A DNA stretch of 64,000 nt from Geopseudomonas aromaticivorans. GTDB taxonomy: Bacteria > Pseudomonadota > Gammaproteobacteria > Pseudomonadales > Pseudomonadaceae. The notes under the pieces are model-generated. The model saw only the letters and a program-made list of their open reading frames with translations. It was not told where the DNA came from and ran no database searches. Every line of letters begins with the position of its first letter. Position 1 is the stretch's first letter. Shown in pieces: positions 27,112 to 35,073 of this stretch. The DNA lies in NCBI RefSeq assembly GCF_019097855.1, contig NZ_JAHRGL010000002.1, positions 1-64,000 of the forward strand, read 5' to 3'. A program made the position numbers and the translations under genes.

Positions 27112-27826
27112 GAAGTCCTCGCAAGGGGTAAAGCTGAGCCCCCCTCCACGGCAGCCGGACGTACGTATGCCCGCCCGGTGAGTTGGCCGTGGGAGTGGGA
27201 GAGGAGCTTTTGGCGTTACGGCAGGTCGGCGATATCGGTCGCCGGCTGCTGCGAATGCCCGCAGATGGTGCTGTCGCACGGTGGAGCGGCCAGCCTGCGG
27301 AGTTTTCCTTAATCTGCCGACGGATACAGCGGCAGTGATGATCCTGTTTCATGACCGAAAGGGACTGTTCAGTTTCTGAACGCCCTGTAACGGGGGCGAG
27401 AACTTAGCACGGTGACTGTCTGTTTTTTATACAGTTCAGTCATAAGCGCGGGAGCGAATCGTGGTTGCGCCGACTTTAATGGCTGGAAGGCGCGGGCTAG
27501 GGCGGTTGTGCCAAGCGGAGCAGGGTGAAGGCGATTTGATGTCAAGCGACCGGCGGCGATGCCAGGCGCGGCCGCAGGCCTCGTATCTGGAGGGGTTTGA
27601 GCGGGTAGGGGGGAAGGGCGCCGGGTCTATATCAGGCGTGGCACAGGAAAAGACGACTTTGCCGGACTTGGCCGCTTGCTGGGTCCGATAAATCGGGTTG
27701 TTTTAAAATTAATTGAATAAAATCAGTTGGTTAGTGAGTTTGCGTCACTGACGAACGGTCGGCTGGAGGCAAAGTGGACCGCTCATCGCAATCCGACAAA
27801 GGGAAGGACGTGACGCCGGTCGGCGG
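27112..27826. other. Long non-coding stretch upstream of the protease
   Basis: About 700 bases without a convincing gene. It should hold the protease promoter on the minus strand. A palindrome (GTTCAG-TTT-CTGAAC) lies at 27367-27381. AT-rich patches at 27420-27445 and 27695-27735 break an otherwise GC-rich sequence. No sigma-54 site of correct spacing was found here on either strand. The small plus-strand readings in this stretch look non-coding. Confidence 0.45.
27367..27381. promoter_or_regulatory. Operator-like palindrome upstream of the protease
   Basis: GTTCAG and CTGAAC flank TTT, giving a perfect 6-bp dyad. A related half, AGTTCAGT, recurs about 60 bases further upstream of the protease. 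The binding protein is unknown. Confidence 0.35.
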
Positions 27827-28066
27827 TCAAGACTTGTGGTTGGGATCGTCGGTTTCGTCCCACAGCCGGATGGGGGGCTGGCAGGTCGAGTGGATGTGCC
27901 CCAGACGACGGGATTTGCGGTGCTGGTGGCACCAGACAAGGAAGGGCGCTTCGCTGAACAAGGGAAAAGCGGTCGGGCCGGATTCCGGCTCGGGGTTGGA
28001 GGGCGTCCCCCTGTCGGGGGGCGACATGACGCTATACAGGTCTGGGTCTGGGGCGGGCTCGAGCAT
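27827..28066 (-). CDS. Small Cys/His protein under a sigma-54 promoter
   Basis: Unrecognised protein of 79 residues with no signal peptide. The first half is Pro/Asp/Glu-rich (MLEPAPDPDLYSVMSPPDRG). The second half has FLVWCHQHRKSRRLGHIHST followed by Cys, so CHxH and HxHxxC are spaced as a possible metal site. The ATG at 28066 is preceded by GGAGAA 7 bases upstream. A perfectly spaced sigma-54 promoter lies just upstream on the same strand, which supports it as a real gene. It sits between the protease and the sigma-54-type activator. The function is unknown. Confidence 0.6.
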   Translation of the reverse strand: MLEPAPDPDLYSVMSPPDRGTPSNPEPESGPTAFPLFSEAPFLVWCHQHRKSRRLGHIHSTCQPPIRLWDETDDPNHKS

Positions 28067-28094
28067 GACTGCTTCTCCAGTACGTATGAAGAGG

Positions 28095-28112
28095 CAGCAA
28101 ATACCAAGCCAA
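28095..28112 (-). promoter_or_regulatory. Sigma-54 promoter of the small Cys/His gene
   Basis: Reading on the minus strand, TTGGCTTGGTATTTGCTG has GG (28110-28109) and GC (28098-28097) 10 bases apart in TGGC and TTGC contexts. A start site about 12 bases downstream of the GC would leave a leader of roughly 20 bases holding the GGAGAA ribosome-binding site. Confidence 0.75.
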
Positions 28113-28147
28113 TTAACTATATGCCTGAAAGCCAAGGGGTTTTGTCC

Positions 28148-28176
28148 GGCCCTCCAGCGCAGCGGAGGGCCGAATG
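28148..28176 (-). terminator. Hairpin after the sigma-54 activator gene
   Basis: CGGCCCTCC and GGAGGGCCG pair across a short AGCGCAGC loop just beyond the stop codon of the activator. On the minus strand it is followed by GACAAAACCCC rather than a T-run, so it may be a weak terminator that limits read-through into the small gene. Confidence 0.5.
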
Positions 28177-28198
28177 TTCCATCTGCCTTACAGAAACC

Positions 28199-29560
28199 TC
28201 AACGGATGCCGTATTTGTCCATCATGCGGTACAGCGTCACCCGCGATACCCCCAGCAGTTTGGCGGCGTTGGAGACGTTGTTCATGCTGTGACTGAGGCA
28301 ACTGCGCACTGCCAGTGCTTCGGCATGGGCTCGTGCCTCCTCCAGCGGCATCGGGGCGTCCAGGGCGTCGGCTTCGGTCAGACCGAGGTCCTTGGGGGTG
28401 ATCATGCGGTTCTCGCTCATCACCAGGGCACGGCGAATGCAGTTGATCAGTTCGCGAACATTGCCCGGCCAGCTGTAATGCAGCATGGCGGCCACCGCCT
28501 GGCGGGTGAAGCCACGGCTGCTGCTGCCGTATTCCTTGCCGAACTTGTGCAGGAAGTAGCGGGCCAGCAGTTCGATGTCGGTGCCGCGGTCGGCCAGACG
28601 TGGCACGTCGATGCTGAGAACGTTCAGCCGGTAATACAGGTCCTCGCGGAAGCGCCCTTCGGCCACCGCCTGTTCGAGGTTGACGTGGGTGGCGGCGATG
28701 ACCCGGGCATTGACGGTAATGCTCTGGTTGCCGCCGAGCCGCTCGATGGTCCTCTGTTCGAGGAAGCGCAGCAGGTACACCTGCATCTGATGCGGCAGGT
28801 CGCCGATCTCGTCGAGGAAGATGGTGCCGTTCTGCGCCGCCTCGATGCGGCCGATCTTGCGCTTGTAGGCGCCGGTGAAGGAGCCCTTCTCGTAGCCGAA
28901 CAGTTCGGCGTGGATCAGGGTTTCCGGCAGGGCGCCGCAGTTCACCGCGACGAAGGGGCCCTCGCTGTGCTGAGAGCGCTGGTGGATGGCGCGGGCTATC
29001 AGCTCCTTGCCAACCCCGGTCTCGCCGCGGATCAGTACGGGCGCATCGACCCCGGCCACTCGACGGATCTGCTCGAAGATGGCGAGGAAGTGCTTGCTGC
29101 CGCCGACCATCTGGAATTCCTCGACCGGCATCAGCGTGGCGTGTTCCAGATCGCGCAGCCGCGACATGCCGTCCAGATGGCCGAGTGCGTAACGCAGGTG
29201 GATATGGTTGTCGCCCAGCGGCAGCGAGAAGTAGTCGTAGAAGTGCTCGTAGATCAGCTGGCGGAAGTCCTGGCACTCCAGGTCGCTGGGGCGTACGAAG
29301 GCGACCCAGGCGAGGTGTTCATTGGCACCGAGCAGCGTCTCGATGCGCTCGTGGCGTTCCTCCATGTTGCCGGTCAGCAGGGCGATGCCTACCCGGTAGG
29401 GGTGAAGCTTCAACATGGACTGGGCATTTTCGACCGAGGTCGCGCGGTCGAAAGCCCAGTCGCTCAATTGCAGCGTGTCGTGGACAGTCTCGTCTTGGCT
29501 GAGGTCGAGCAACAATGCGCGGCGTGTGACTTCTGGGATCGGGGGGGTGACAGAGGCCAT
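28199..29560 (-). CDS. Sigma-54-type activator, VpsR-like
   Basis: Transcription activator of 453 residues with an N-terminal divergent receiver-like domain (about 1-135, LLLDLSQDE near its start), a central AAA+ domain and a C-terminal Fis-type helix-turn-helix (NAAKLLGVSRVTLYRMMDKY). The AAA+ domain has GETGVGKE near residue 177, the sigma-54 loop as GSFTGA (one change from GAFTGA) near 225, FLDEIGDLP near 248 and the arginine-finger region FREDLYYRL. Overall layout resembles Vibrio VpsR, which is known to raise T2SS gene expression with c-di-GMP. The gene is divergent from gspA, and sigma-54 promoters lie before gspE and the small gene. I infer that it controls them. Confidence 0.85.
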   Translation of the reverse strand: MASVTPPIPEVTRRALLLDLSQDETVHDTLQLSDWAFDRATSVENAQSMLKLHPYRVGIALLTGNMEERHERIETLLGANEHLAWVAFVRPSDLECQDFRQLIYEHFYDYFSLPLGDNHIHLRYALGHLDGMSRLRDLEHATLMPVEEFQMVGGSKHFLAIFEQIRRVAGVDAPVLIRGETGVGKELIARAIHQRSQHSEGPFVAVNCGALPETLIHAELFGYEKGSFTGAYKRKIGRIEAAQNGTIFLDEIGDLPHQMQVYLLRFLEQRTIERLGGNQSITVNARVIAATHVNLEQAVAEGRFREDLYYRLNVLSIDVPRLADRGTDIELLARYFLHKFGKEYGSSSRGFTRQAVAAMLHYSWPGNVRELINCIRRALVMSENRMITPKDLGLTEADALDAPMPLEEARAHAEALAVRSCLSHSMNNVSNAAKLLGVSRVTLYRMMDKYGIR

Positions 29561-29757
29561 TGTGGAAAACCTGAAGGCGGGGTTTTACTGCTTCTCCATA
29601 CCGGTACTGCGCCTTTGTAAAAATTTAGGGCAGAGTCACAAAAAAATCTGTTCGTCCGACGAAAGGAGTGGCAACCGGCCATTACATCCGCAGCAGGATG
29701 TACGGCGCTGGAAACCGCTGCCTGGGCTTCTATAGTCATCAGAGGTTGCGAGGTTTG

Positions 29758-31599
29758 ATGACTATGTACAAAAAATACTTTGGTCTGTCCGAACTGCCAT
29801 TCACCATCGCGCCCGATCCCCGCTACCTCTACCTGAGCGCCGAGCACCGTGAAGCGCTCGCCAGCCTGCTGTACGGGATCAATTGCAACGGTGGCTTTGT
29901 CCTTTTGACTGGGGAAATAGGGACTGGAAAAACAACGGTTTGCCGTTGTCTGCTGGAGCAGATTCCCGATTCGGCGGAAATCGCTTTCATCCTCAACCCC
30001 AAATACAGTATCAGCGAGTTGCTGGAGGCGATCTGCGATGAATTGAAGATTCGCTATGATCGCAGCGAAAACCGAATAAAAGGCTATATAGACGCTTTGA
30101 ATGGCCACCTGCTCGAGAGTCATGCGCGGGGCGTCAATACCGTGCTGATCATCGATGAGGCGCAGAATCTCAGTCTGGATGCGCTGGAGCAGATTCGTCT
30201 GCTGACCAATCTGGAAACCAGCAGCGAAAAGTTATTGCAAATAATTCTGATCGGTCAGCCCGAGTTGTTGGAGCAATTGTCCAGACAGCAGCTACGCCAG
30301 CTCAATCAGCGCATCACCGCCCGTTATCACCTGCACGCGCTGAACCCGTCGGAGTTGCGCGAATACGTCAGCCATCGCCTGGCCGTCAGTGGCTGCGAGG
30401 CGCCGTTGTTCACTCCCGGAGCTTTGCGCACGCTGCACCGTCTGACCCACGGTGTACCGCGTATGGTCAACATCATCTGCGACCGCGCCTTGCTCGGCGC
30501 TTACGTCGAGCGTCGCCGCCAGGTGGACAGCGGCGTACTGCGCCGTGCGGCCGCTGAAGTGCTGGGTCGGGGGAGCGAGACTTCAGGCGGAGTAAAGGGT
30601 TGGCTGCGCCGCTGGATGACCTGGCCGACCGCGGCCGTGCTGCTACTGGCATTGGGTTGGTGGCTGCCGGGGGCGGCCGGTGACGGCTGGTGGCCACGGT
30701 TGCAGGCCATGCTGGCCTCTGCGCCAACACCGACCAACACCCTGATTCCGGCGGCAGAGGCCAAACCGCCGGTGGCCGAGGCTGTGCAGAGCAAGGAAGC
30801 GCCGAGTGCCGAACCTTCGGCGGCAGCCGTTCCTGCGCCGGCCCCCCAGCAGCCTGCCGAGACGGTGACGCCGGAGGGGGTGGTAGAGCCCATCGATCCC
30901 GAGCCGCTGCCGGTCGATATCGCCGCGCAGCCGCAGGTCAGCGCTGCCCCGCGGGTGTCCTCGCCCGGCGACTGGCAATGGCCGGAAGGCACCGACCTGG
31001 GCGCCACTGCGGTGCTGGCCTATCGCGCACTGTTTCGCAGCTGGGGGCTCAGCTACGATCCTCAGGCTGCGCCGCAGTTGTGCAGTTTCGCCCGTGCACA
31101 CAACCTGTCCTGCCTGTCGCAGCCGGGAGGGGTTAACGAACTGCTGCAATACAACCTGCCGGCGGTGCTCGACCTGTTCAATGCCCGCGGCCAAGGCTTC
31201 CAGGCTGCGCTGATCGGCATCGATCGCAGCAAGGAGCTGGCTCATGTGGAGATCGCAGGCGAGCAGCGCTGGGTGGCTCTGAGCGAGCTGCGCACCTGGA
31301 TGAGCGGGGCGCGACTGCTGCTCTGGCGCATGCCCCCGGGCTACAACGCGCCGTTGCGACCGGAGGAGCGGGGGCCGCTGGTGCCCTGGCTGGAGAACAA
31401 CCTGGCGCGCCTGCAGGGCAAGCCGATGCCCGCCGCCACCCGCCAGCGCTATGACGAACCGCTGCAGCTGCAGGTTCTGGCCTTCCAGCACCAGAACAGC
31501 CTGCAGGCCGATGGCGTAGTCGGCCCGCAGACCATCATCCAGCTGAGCGCCCTGACCGAGTCGGGCATTCCGCTGCTGAGCAGTACGGCTCGGGAGTAA
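29758..31599 (+). CDS. gspA: GspA/ExeA-type AAA+ ATPase with peptidoglycan-binding domain
   Basis: Inner-membrane ATPase, 613 residues, that with GspB helps a T2SS secretin assemble through the peptidoglycan (known from Aeromonas ExeAB). The cytoplasmic AAA+ domain has GEIGTGKTTVCR near residue 51 and VLIIDEAQNLS near 130. A transmembrane helix lies near 290-310. A Pro/Ala-rich linker (about 330-400) leads to a periplasmic region with a C39-like segment and a C-terminal peptidoglycan-binding motif (FQHQNSLQADGVVGPQTIIQ). The start is MTMYKKYFGL; ATG at 29758 or 29764 are both possible. It lies 4 bases before gspB and is divergent from the activator. Confidence 0.92.
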   Translation: MTMYKKYFGLSELPFTIAPDPRYLYLSAEHREALASLLYGINCNGGFVLLTGEIGTGKTTVCRCLLEQIPDSAEIAFILNPKYSISELLEAICDELKIRYDRSENRIKGYIDALNGHLLESHARGVNTVLIIDEAQNLSLDALEQIRLLTNLETSSEKLLQIILIGQPELLEQLSRQQLRQLNQRITARYHLHALNPSELREYVSHRLAVSGCEAPLFTPGALRTLHRLTHGVPRMVNIICDRALLGAYVERRRQVDSGVLRRAAAEVLGRGSETSGGVKGWLRRWMTWPTAAVLLLALGWWLPGAAGDGWWPRLQAMLASAPTPTNTLIPAAEAKPPVAEAVQSKEAPSAEPSAAAVPAPAPQQPAETVTPEGVVEPIDPEPLPVDIAAQPQVSAAPRVSSPGDWQWPEGTDLGATAVLAYRALFRSWGLSYDPQAAPQLCSFARAHNLSCLSQPGGVNELLQYNLPAVLDLFNARGQGFQAALIGIDRSKELAHVEIAGEQRWVALSELRTWMSGARLLLWRMPPGYNAPLRPEERGPLVPWLENNLARLQGKPMPAATRQRYDEPLQLQVLAFQHQNSLQADGVVGPQTIIQLSALTESGIPLLSSTARE

Positions 31600-31603
31600 G
31601 CCG

Positions 31604-32422
31604 ATGTCCTACATCCTCGATGCCCTCAAGAATTCCCAGGACAGTCGCAGCCGCGGCGCGGTGCCTGACCTGGCCAGCCAGATGGCTGCGACCCACCACG
31701 GGGCGAGCCGCAGCGAGCGGATCTGGCGGCTGGTTGCGCTGGCGACGGTGCTGCTTCTACTGGCGCTGCTGGCTGTGCTGGGCTGGCAGCGCTGGCTTGT
31801 CCCGGCGCCCAGCGATTCAGCGATGCTGCCGCCGGTGGTTGCAGGAGGGGCCGACGGCAAGACTTCTGCTGCACCGGTTACTGCGCCTGCCGCTGCACTG
31901 CCCCCCACTCAGCCGGCACCTGAGGTGCCTGTCGCCGAAGCGGAGGGGCCGGGGCTGGCAGCGTTGCAGCAACTGGCCGGCGTGCGCGTCAATGTCGACG
32001 AGCCGAAGACCGTGCCGCCGCCAGTGCCCGTTGCCGCCCCGACGGGGCCAGCGCCGATAGTGCAGAAGCTTGAACTGCCGATGGAGCGCCCGCCGGTTGC
32101 CGCGGGCACCGCCAAGTCGCAGCCCTTTGTGCCGGTGGTGTCGATGCCCCAGACACCGCCTTCGCTGGGGCCGCAGGTCGCCGAGTACGGTGAAGTCGAG
32201 CACTGGAAGCAGTTGCCGGCGCAGGTCCAGCAACAGTTGCGCGATATGCCATTCAACGTGCACATCTACGCCAGCGATCCAAAGCTGCGCTTCGTCAAGA
32301 GCGGCGGCCGCACTCTGCGCGAGGGCGACGAGATCAATGGCGAATTGCGGGTGCTGCACATTACCCGCGACGGTGTGATCGTCGGCTACAAGGGGGCCAA
32401 GTACTGGATGCGCCTGAGTTGA
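31604..32422 (+). CDS. gspB: GspB-type secretin assembly protein
   Basis: Partner of GspA, 272 residues. The conserved N-terminal MSYILDALKNSQDSRSRG is diagnostic for GspB/ExeB. One transmembrane helix follows near 45-65 (LATVLLLLALLAVLGW). A Pro/Ala/Val-rich linker of about 110 residues spans the periplasm. The C-terminal domain (QQQLRDMPFNVHIYASDPKL to GYKGAKYWMRL) matches the periplasmic domain of the family. It is the second gene of a two-gene unit with gspA. Confidence 0.92.
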   Translation: MSYILDALKNSQDSRSRGAVPDLASQMAATHHGASRSERIWRLVALATVLLLLALLAVLGWQRWLVPAPSDSAMLPPVVAGGADGKTSAAPVTAPAAALPPTQPAPEVPVAEAEGPGLAALQQLAGVRVNVDEPKTVPPPVPVAAPTGPAPIVQKLELPMERPPVAAGTAKSQPFVPVVSMPQTPPSLGPQVAEYGEVEHWKQLPAQVQQQLRDMPFNVHIYASDPKLRFVKSGGRTLREGDEINGELRVLHITRDGVIVGYKGAKYWMRLS

Positions 32423-32449
32423 TCCACGGGTGTGGACGTTGGCGCTGAA

Positions 32450-32476
32450 GCGAGCCGGACCGGGCGTCCGGCTCGC
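32450..32476. terminator. Bidirectional hairpin between gspB and queD
   Basis: GCGAGCCGGAC and GTCCGGCTCGC form perfect 11-bp arms around CGGGC between two convergent genes. There is no T-run on the plus strand. Confidence 0.75.
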
Positions 32477-32485
32477 GGAGGGAAA

Positions 32486-32857
32486 TCAGTCGCCGCGGTA
32501 TTCGCAGCCGCTGGTGCAGGTCTCGTGCACGCGCACCCGCGACAGTTCCGGCAGCAGCGGCTTGAGCTGCTGCCAGATCCATTTCGACAGGTTCTCGCTG
32601 GTGGGGTTTTCCAGGCCGGGAATGTCGTTCAGGTAGTAGTGATCCAGGTGGTCGTAGATCGGCTTGAAGATCGCCTTGATCTCGCTGAAGTCGCGAATCC
32701 AGCCGGTATAGGGATCGACTTCGCCCTCGATGTAGATCGCCACGCGGAACGAATGACCATGCAGACGCCCGCACTTGTGGCCCTGTGGTACATGGGGCAG
32801 GAGATGGGCGGCTTCGAAGGTGAATTCCTTGAACAGTTCCACGGCAATGGTACTCAC
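32486..32857 (-). CDS. queD: 6-carboxytetrahydropterin synthase QueD
   Basis: Makes 6-carboxy-tetrahydropterin from dihydroneopterin triphosphate in the pathway to queuosine tRNA modification. At 123 residues it has family length. The zinc-binding and catalytic set is visible: [20 protein letters not shown] (catalytic Cys and two His) and the C-terminal [15 protein letters not shown]. It is a stand-alone gene, convergent with gspB and not clearly related to either neighbouring system. Confidence 0.94.
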   Translation of the reverse strand: MSTIAVELFKEFTFEAAHLLPHVPQGHKCGRLHGHSFRVAIYIEGEVDPYTGWIRDFSEIKAIFKPIYDHLDHYYLNDIPGLENPTSENLSKWIWQQLKPLLPELSRVRVHETCTSGCEYRGD

Positions 32858-32927
32858 GGGCTGGAAAAAAACCGCGACAGTCTAGCAGCTTTGCTCCACC
32901 GACGGGCGTGGGGCAGGGTTGGCCCCG

Positions 32928-33635
32928 TCAGTGGTGCACATGCTCCTTGCCATCGGCATGCAGGTGGATCTTCTGCTCCGGGGCTGCCGGTGCGGTGGCG
33001 ACTTCCTGGTCGTGGTCATCGCCGTGGTGGGACGCCGCCGGTGGCTGTGGGCTTGGCGCCGCTCCGGGGTGGCCGTGCTGGCGGCTGTGGTCGTGCATCT
33101 GCGTTTCCCCGCCACCGTGGGAGTGGCCGTCGCTGCTTGCCACCAGCGCGCGGTACTGCGCGGCGTCCAGGTTCGGCAGCTGCTGCAGGAAGGCGACCAT
33201 GCCCCAGATGTGCTGGTCGCCCATGCTCTTGCCCCACGCCGGCATGCCGGTGGCCTTGATGCCGTGCTTGATGATCCAGAAGGCTGTGGCCGGGCTGCCA
33301 TTGATGCCGAGTTGCGCCAGCTTCGGTGGCGCCGGGTAGAGGTTGCGGCTCAGCTCGGTGTCGGCCATGCCAGGCGCCAGGTGGCAGCCGATGCACATGG
33401 AGTGGTAGTTGCCGGCGCCGCGGCGGATCAGTTCGGGATCGCTGAGATCGGGCACCGGGATGTCGGCGGCGCGCACGGCGATCGAGCGCTCGCGGGTGGC
33501 GCGCAGCAGGGCATGCACGCTGTCCAAGTGGGGGTCATCGGCGCCCACGTTGATCAGGCCCGACCAGATGACGCCGGCACCGACCACAGTGGCCGCAAGG
33601 CTGGCCAGGGTCAGGGTTTTTATCGTTCTTTTCAT
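32928..33635 (-). CDS. c-type cytochrome with His-rich metal-binding tail
   Basis: Exported or membrane-anchored monoheme cytochrome c, 235 residues. A hydrophobic N-terminus (LASLAATVVGAGVIWSGL) is followed by CIGCH near residue 81 and a likely axial Met in GIKATGMPAWGKSM. The last 75 residues are not cytochrome: they carry clusters of His and Asp (GHSHGG, HDHSRQHGH, HHGDDHDQE, HLHADGKEHVHH), suggesting copper or zinc binding. It is the last gene of the minus-strand copA operon, 10 bases after copB. Cytochromes at the end of cop operons are known, but the electron partner here is unclear. Confidence 0.88.
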   Translation of the reverse strand: MKRTIKTLTLASLAATVVGAGVIWSGLINVGADDPHLDSVHALLRATRERSIAVRAADIPVPDLSDPELIRRGAGNYHSMCIGCHLAPGMADTELSRNLYPAPPKLAQLGINGSPATAFWIIKHGIKATGMPAWGKSMGDQHIWGMVAFLQQLPNLDAAQYRALVASSDGHSHGGGETQMHDHSRQHGHPGAAPSPQPPAASHHGDDHDQEVATAPAAPEQKIHLHADGKEHVHH

Positions 33636-33645
33636 GGGGGCGGTC

Positions 33646-34731
33646 TCAGAACCAGAGGCGGATACCGGCGACCAGGCGGGCTTCGCTGACGTCTTCGCCG
33701 TCCTCGCGCAGCAGGTCGGCAGTATTGCCGTAGGCGTGTGTCCAGTTCACCCCGATGTAGGGCGCGAATTCGCGGCGGATCTCGTAGCGCAGGCGCAGGC
33801 CCAGCTGGGCGTCGCTGAAGCCCGAGCCGACGCCGCGCTCGTCGTCATTGCGCCCGTACAGGTTGGCTTCGGCGACCGGCTGCAGAATCAGCCGGTTGGT
33901 CAGCAGGATGTCGTACTCGGCATTCAGGCGCGCGGCGCTCTGCCCACCTTCGCCGAGGAAGGCGGTGGCCTCGGTCTCCAGTCCGTACAACGGCATGCCC
34001 TGCACGCCGAAGGCGGCCCAGGTCTGCGGCGAGCCGGGCTTGAAGTCCTGGCGCACGCCGGCCACGGTCTCCCACCAGGGGCCGATGGCGTGGCTCCACA
34101 GCAGCTGCAGCTCGGCTTCCTCGGTGTGGCCGTCGAGGCGTTCGCCTTCAGAGCGGAAGGCCAGACGATCGATGTTGCCGCCGACCCAGCCACTGAAGTC
34201 CCAGGCCAGCGCACTGCCCTCGTCGGCGTCCTGCCATTCCAGACGGTCGGCAAGGAACAGGTAGTTGATCCCGCCCTGGTGCATCGCATGCGGCGGCAGA
34301 TCGGGGAAGGCGGCGGCGCGGTCGGCGTCGGTAATGGGCGGCACCGGCGCGCCTTGGTAGGAGGCGGCCGGGTGATGGGCCTGATGGTCCGCTTCTGGGA
34401 TTGCCTGGGGCTGGGCCTGCATGTCCATGTGCTGCTGATGCATCTGCATCATCTGCTCGTGACTCATGCTGCCGTGGTCCATCTGGCCATGATCCATCTG
34501 GCCGTGGTCCATCATCGGCATGTCCTGGCTCGCCGCAGCCGCAGCCGGCGCGCTTGCCGCGGGTTGAGGGTGGTGCGCGCTGTGCTCGTCGGCCGGAGTG
34601 GGCTCGGGGGCCTGAGCGGCCTCCCGGTGCCCGGCATGGCTCGAGTGATCCTCCGGCGCCGCCGCCTGGGCGGCGGCGACCATGCCCAGGCTCAGGGCCA
34701 GGGCGCAGAAGTGCTTAGTAGCGGTCGTCAT
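33646..34731 (-). CDS. copB: Copper resistance outer-membrane protein CopB
   Basis: Predicted outer-membrane beta-barrel, 361 residues, of the CopB/PcoB family. A signal peptide ([15 protein letters not shown]) is followed by a long Met/His-rich copper-binding stretch ([20 protein letters not shown], about residues 70-110). The C-terminal barrel includes [20 protein letters not shown] and ends with LVAGIRLWF, an outer-membrane sorting Phe. The start overlaps the end of the preceding small gene by 17 bases, indicating coupling in the copA operon. Confidence 0.95.
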   Translation of the reverse strand: MTTATKHFCALALSLGMVAAAQAAAPEDHSSHAGHREAAQAPEPTPADEHSAHHPQPAASAPAAAAASQDMPMMDHGQMDHGQMDHGSMSHEQMMQMHQQHMDMQAQPQAIPEADHQAHHPAASYQGAPVPPITDADRAAAFPDLPPHAMHQGGINYLFLADRLEWQDADEGSALAWDFSGWVGGNIDRLAFRSEGERLDGHTEEAELQLLWSHAIGPWWETVAGVRQDFKPGSPQTWAAFGVQGMPLYGLETEATAFLGEGGQSAARLNAEYDILLTNRLILQPVAEANLYGRNDDERGVGSGFSDAQLGLRLRYEIRREFAPYIGVNWTHAYGNTADLLREDGEDVSEARLVAGIRLWF

Positions 34732-35062
34732 TGCTGTGGCCTTTTCCTTTTCCCTTGGCCGGCGGGGTGCTGCCGTGGTTCATCCGGCCGTCGCCCATGT
34801 TGCCGTGGTCCACCTGGCCCTGGTTGCGGTGCATCTGCTGCATGGCCCGGTCGTGATCCGTGTTGTTGTGGAAGGTACCGCTCGCCGAGCGCTGATCGTC
34901 GCCCCGCTGGCCGTGATTCATCATGTCGCCATGCTGCATTCTCGGCTCGGCGCGATTGTCGCCCTTGTCCTTGGCCAGTGCCTGCGGCAGCTGCAGGGTG
35001 GCGAACAAGCCGAGGGCGAGGGTGCTGGCGATCAGGGCGTTGCGCTTGAGCTGGATGGTCAT
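34715..35062 (-). CDS. Small periplasmic Met/His-rich copper protein
   Basis: A 115-residue exported protein between copA and copB. After a signal peptide ([22 protein letters not shown]) the mature part is strongly charged with His-Gly and Met pairs ([41 protein letters not shown]). This suggests a copper buffer or chaperone for CopA/CopB. The ATG at 35062 has GAGGAAA upstream; a second in-frame ATG at 35077 overlaps the copA stop but lies inside that ribosome-binding site. I do not recognise a named family. Confidence 0.75.
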   Translation of the reverse strand: MTIQLKRNALIASTLALGLFATLQLPQALAKDKGDNRAEPRMQHGDMMNHGQRGDDQRSASGTFHNNTDHDRAMQQMHRNQGQVDHGNMGDGRMNHGSTPPAKGKGKGHSNDDRY

Positions 35063-35073
35063 GGGGTCTTTCC

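Noticed and set aside
25684-27312. 542-codon plus-strand frame opposite the M6 protease
   Set aside because: The minus frame carries HEXXHXXGXXH and a signal peptide; this frame is its shadow.
27461-27691. Small plus-strand reading frame between protease and small Cys/His gene
   Set aside because: No ribosome-binding site and no family likeness.
29701-29757. Sigma-54 promoter before gspA
   Set aside because: No GG-N10-GC pair with the required spacing was found on either strand of the gspA-activator interval.
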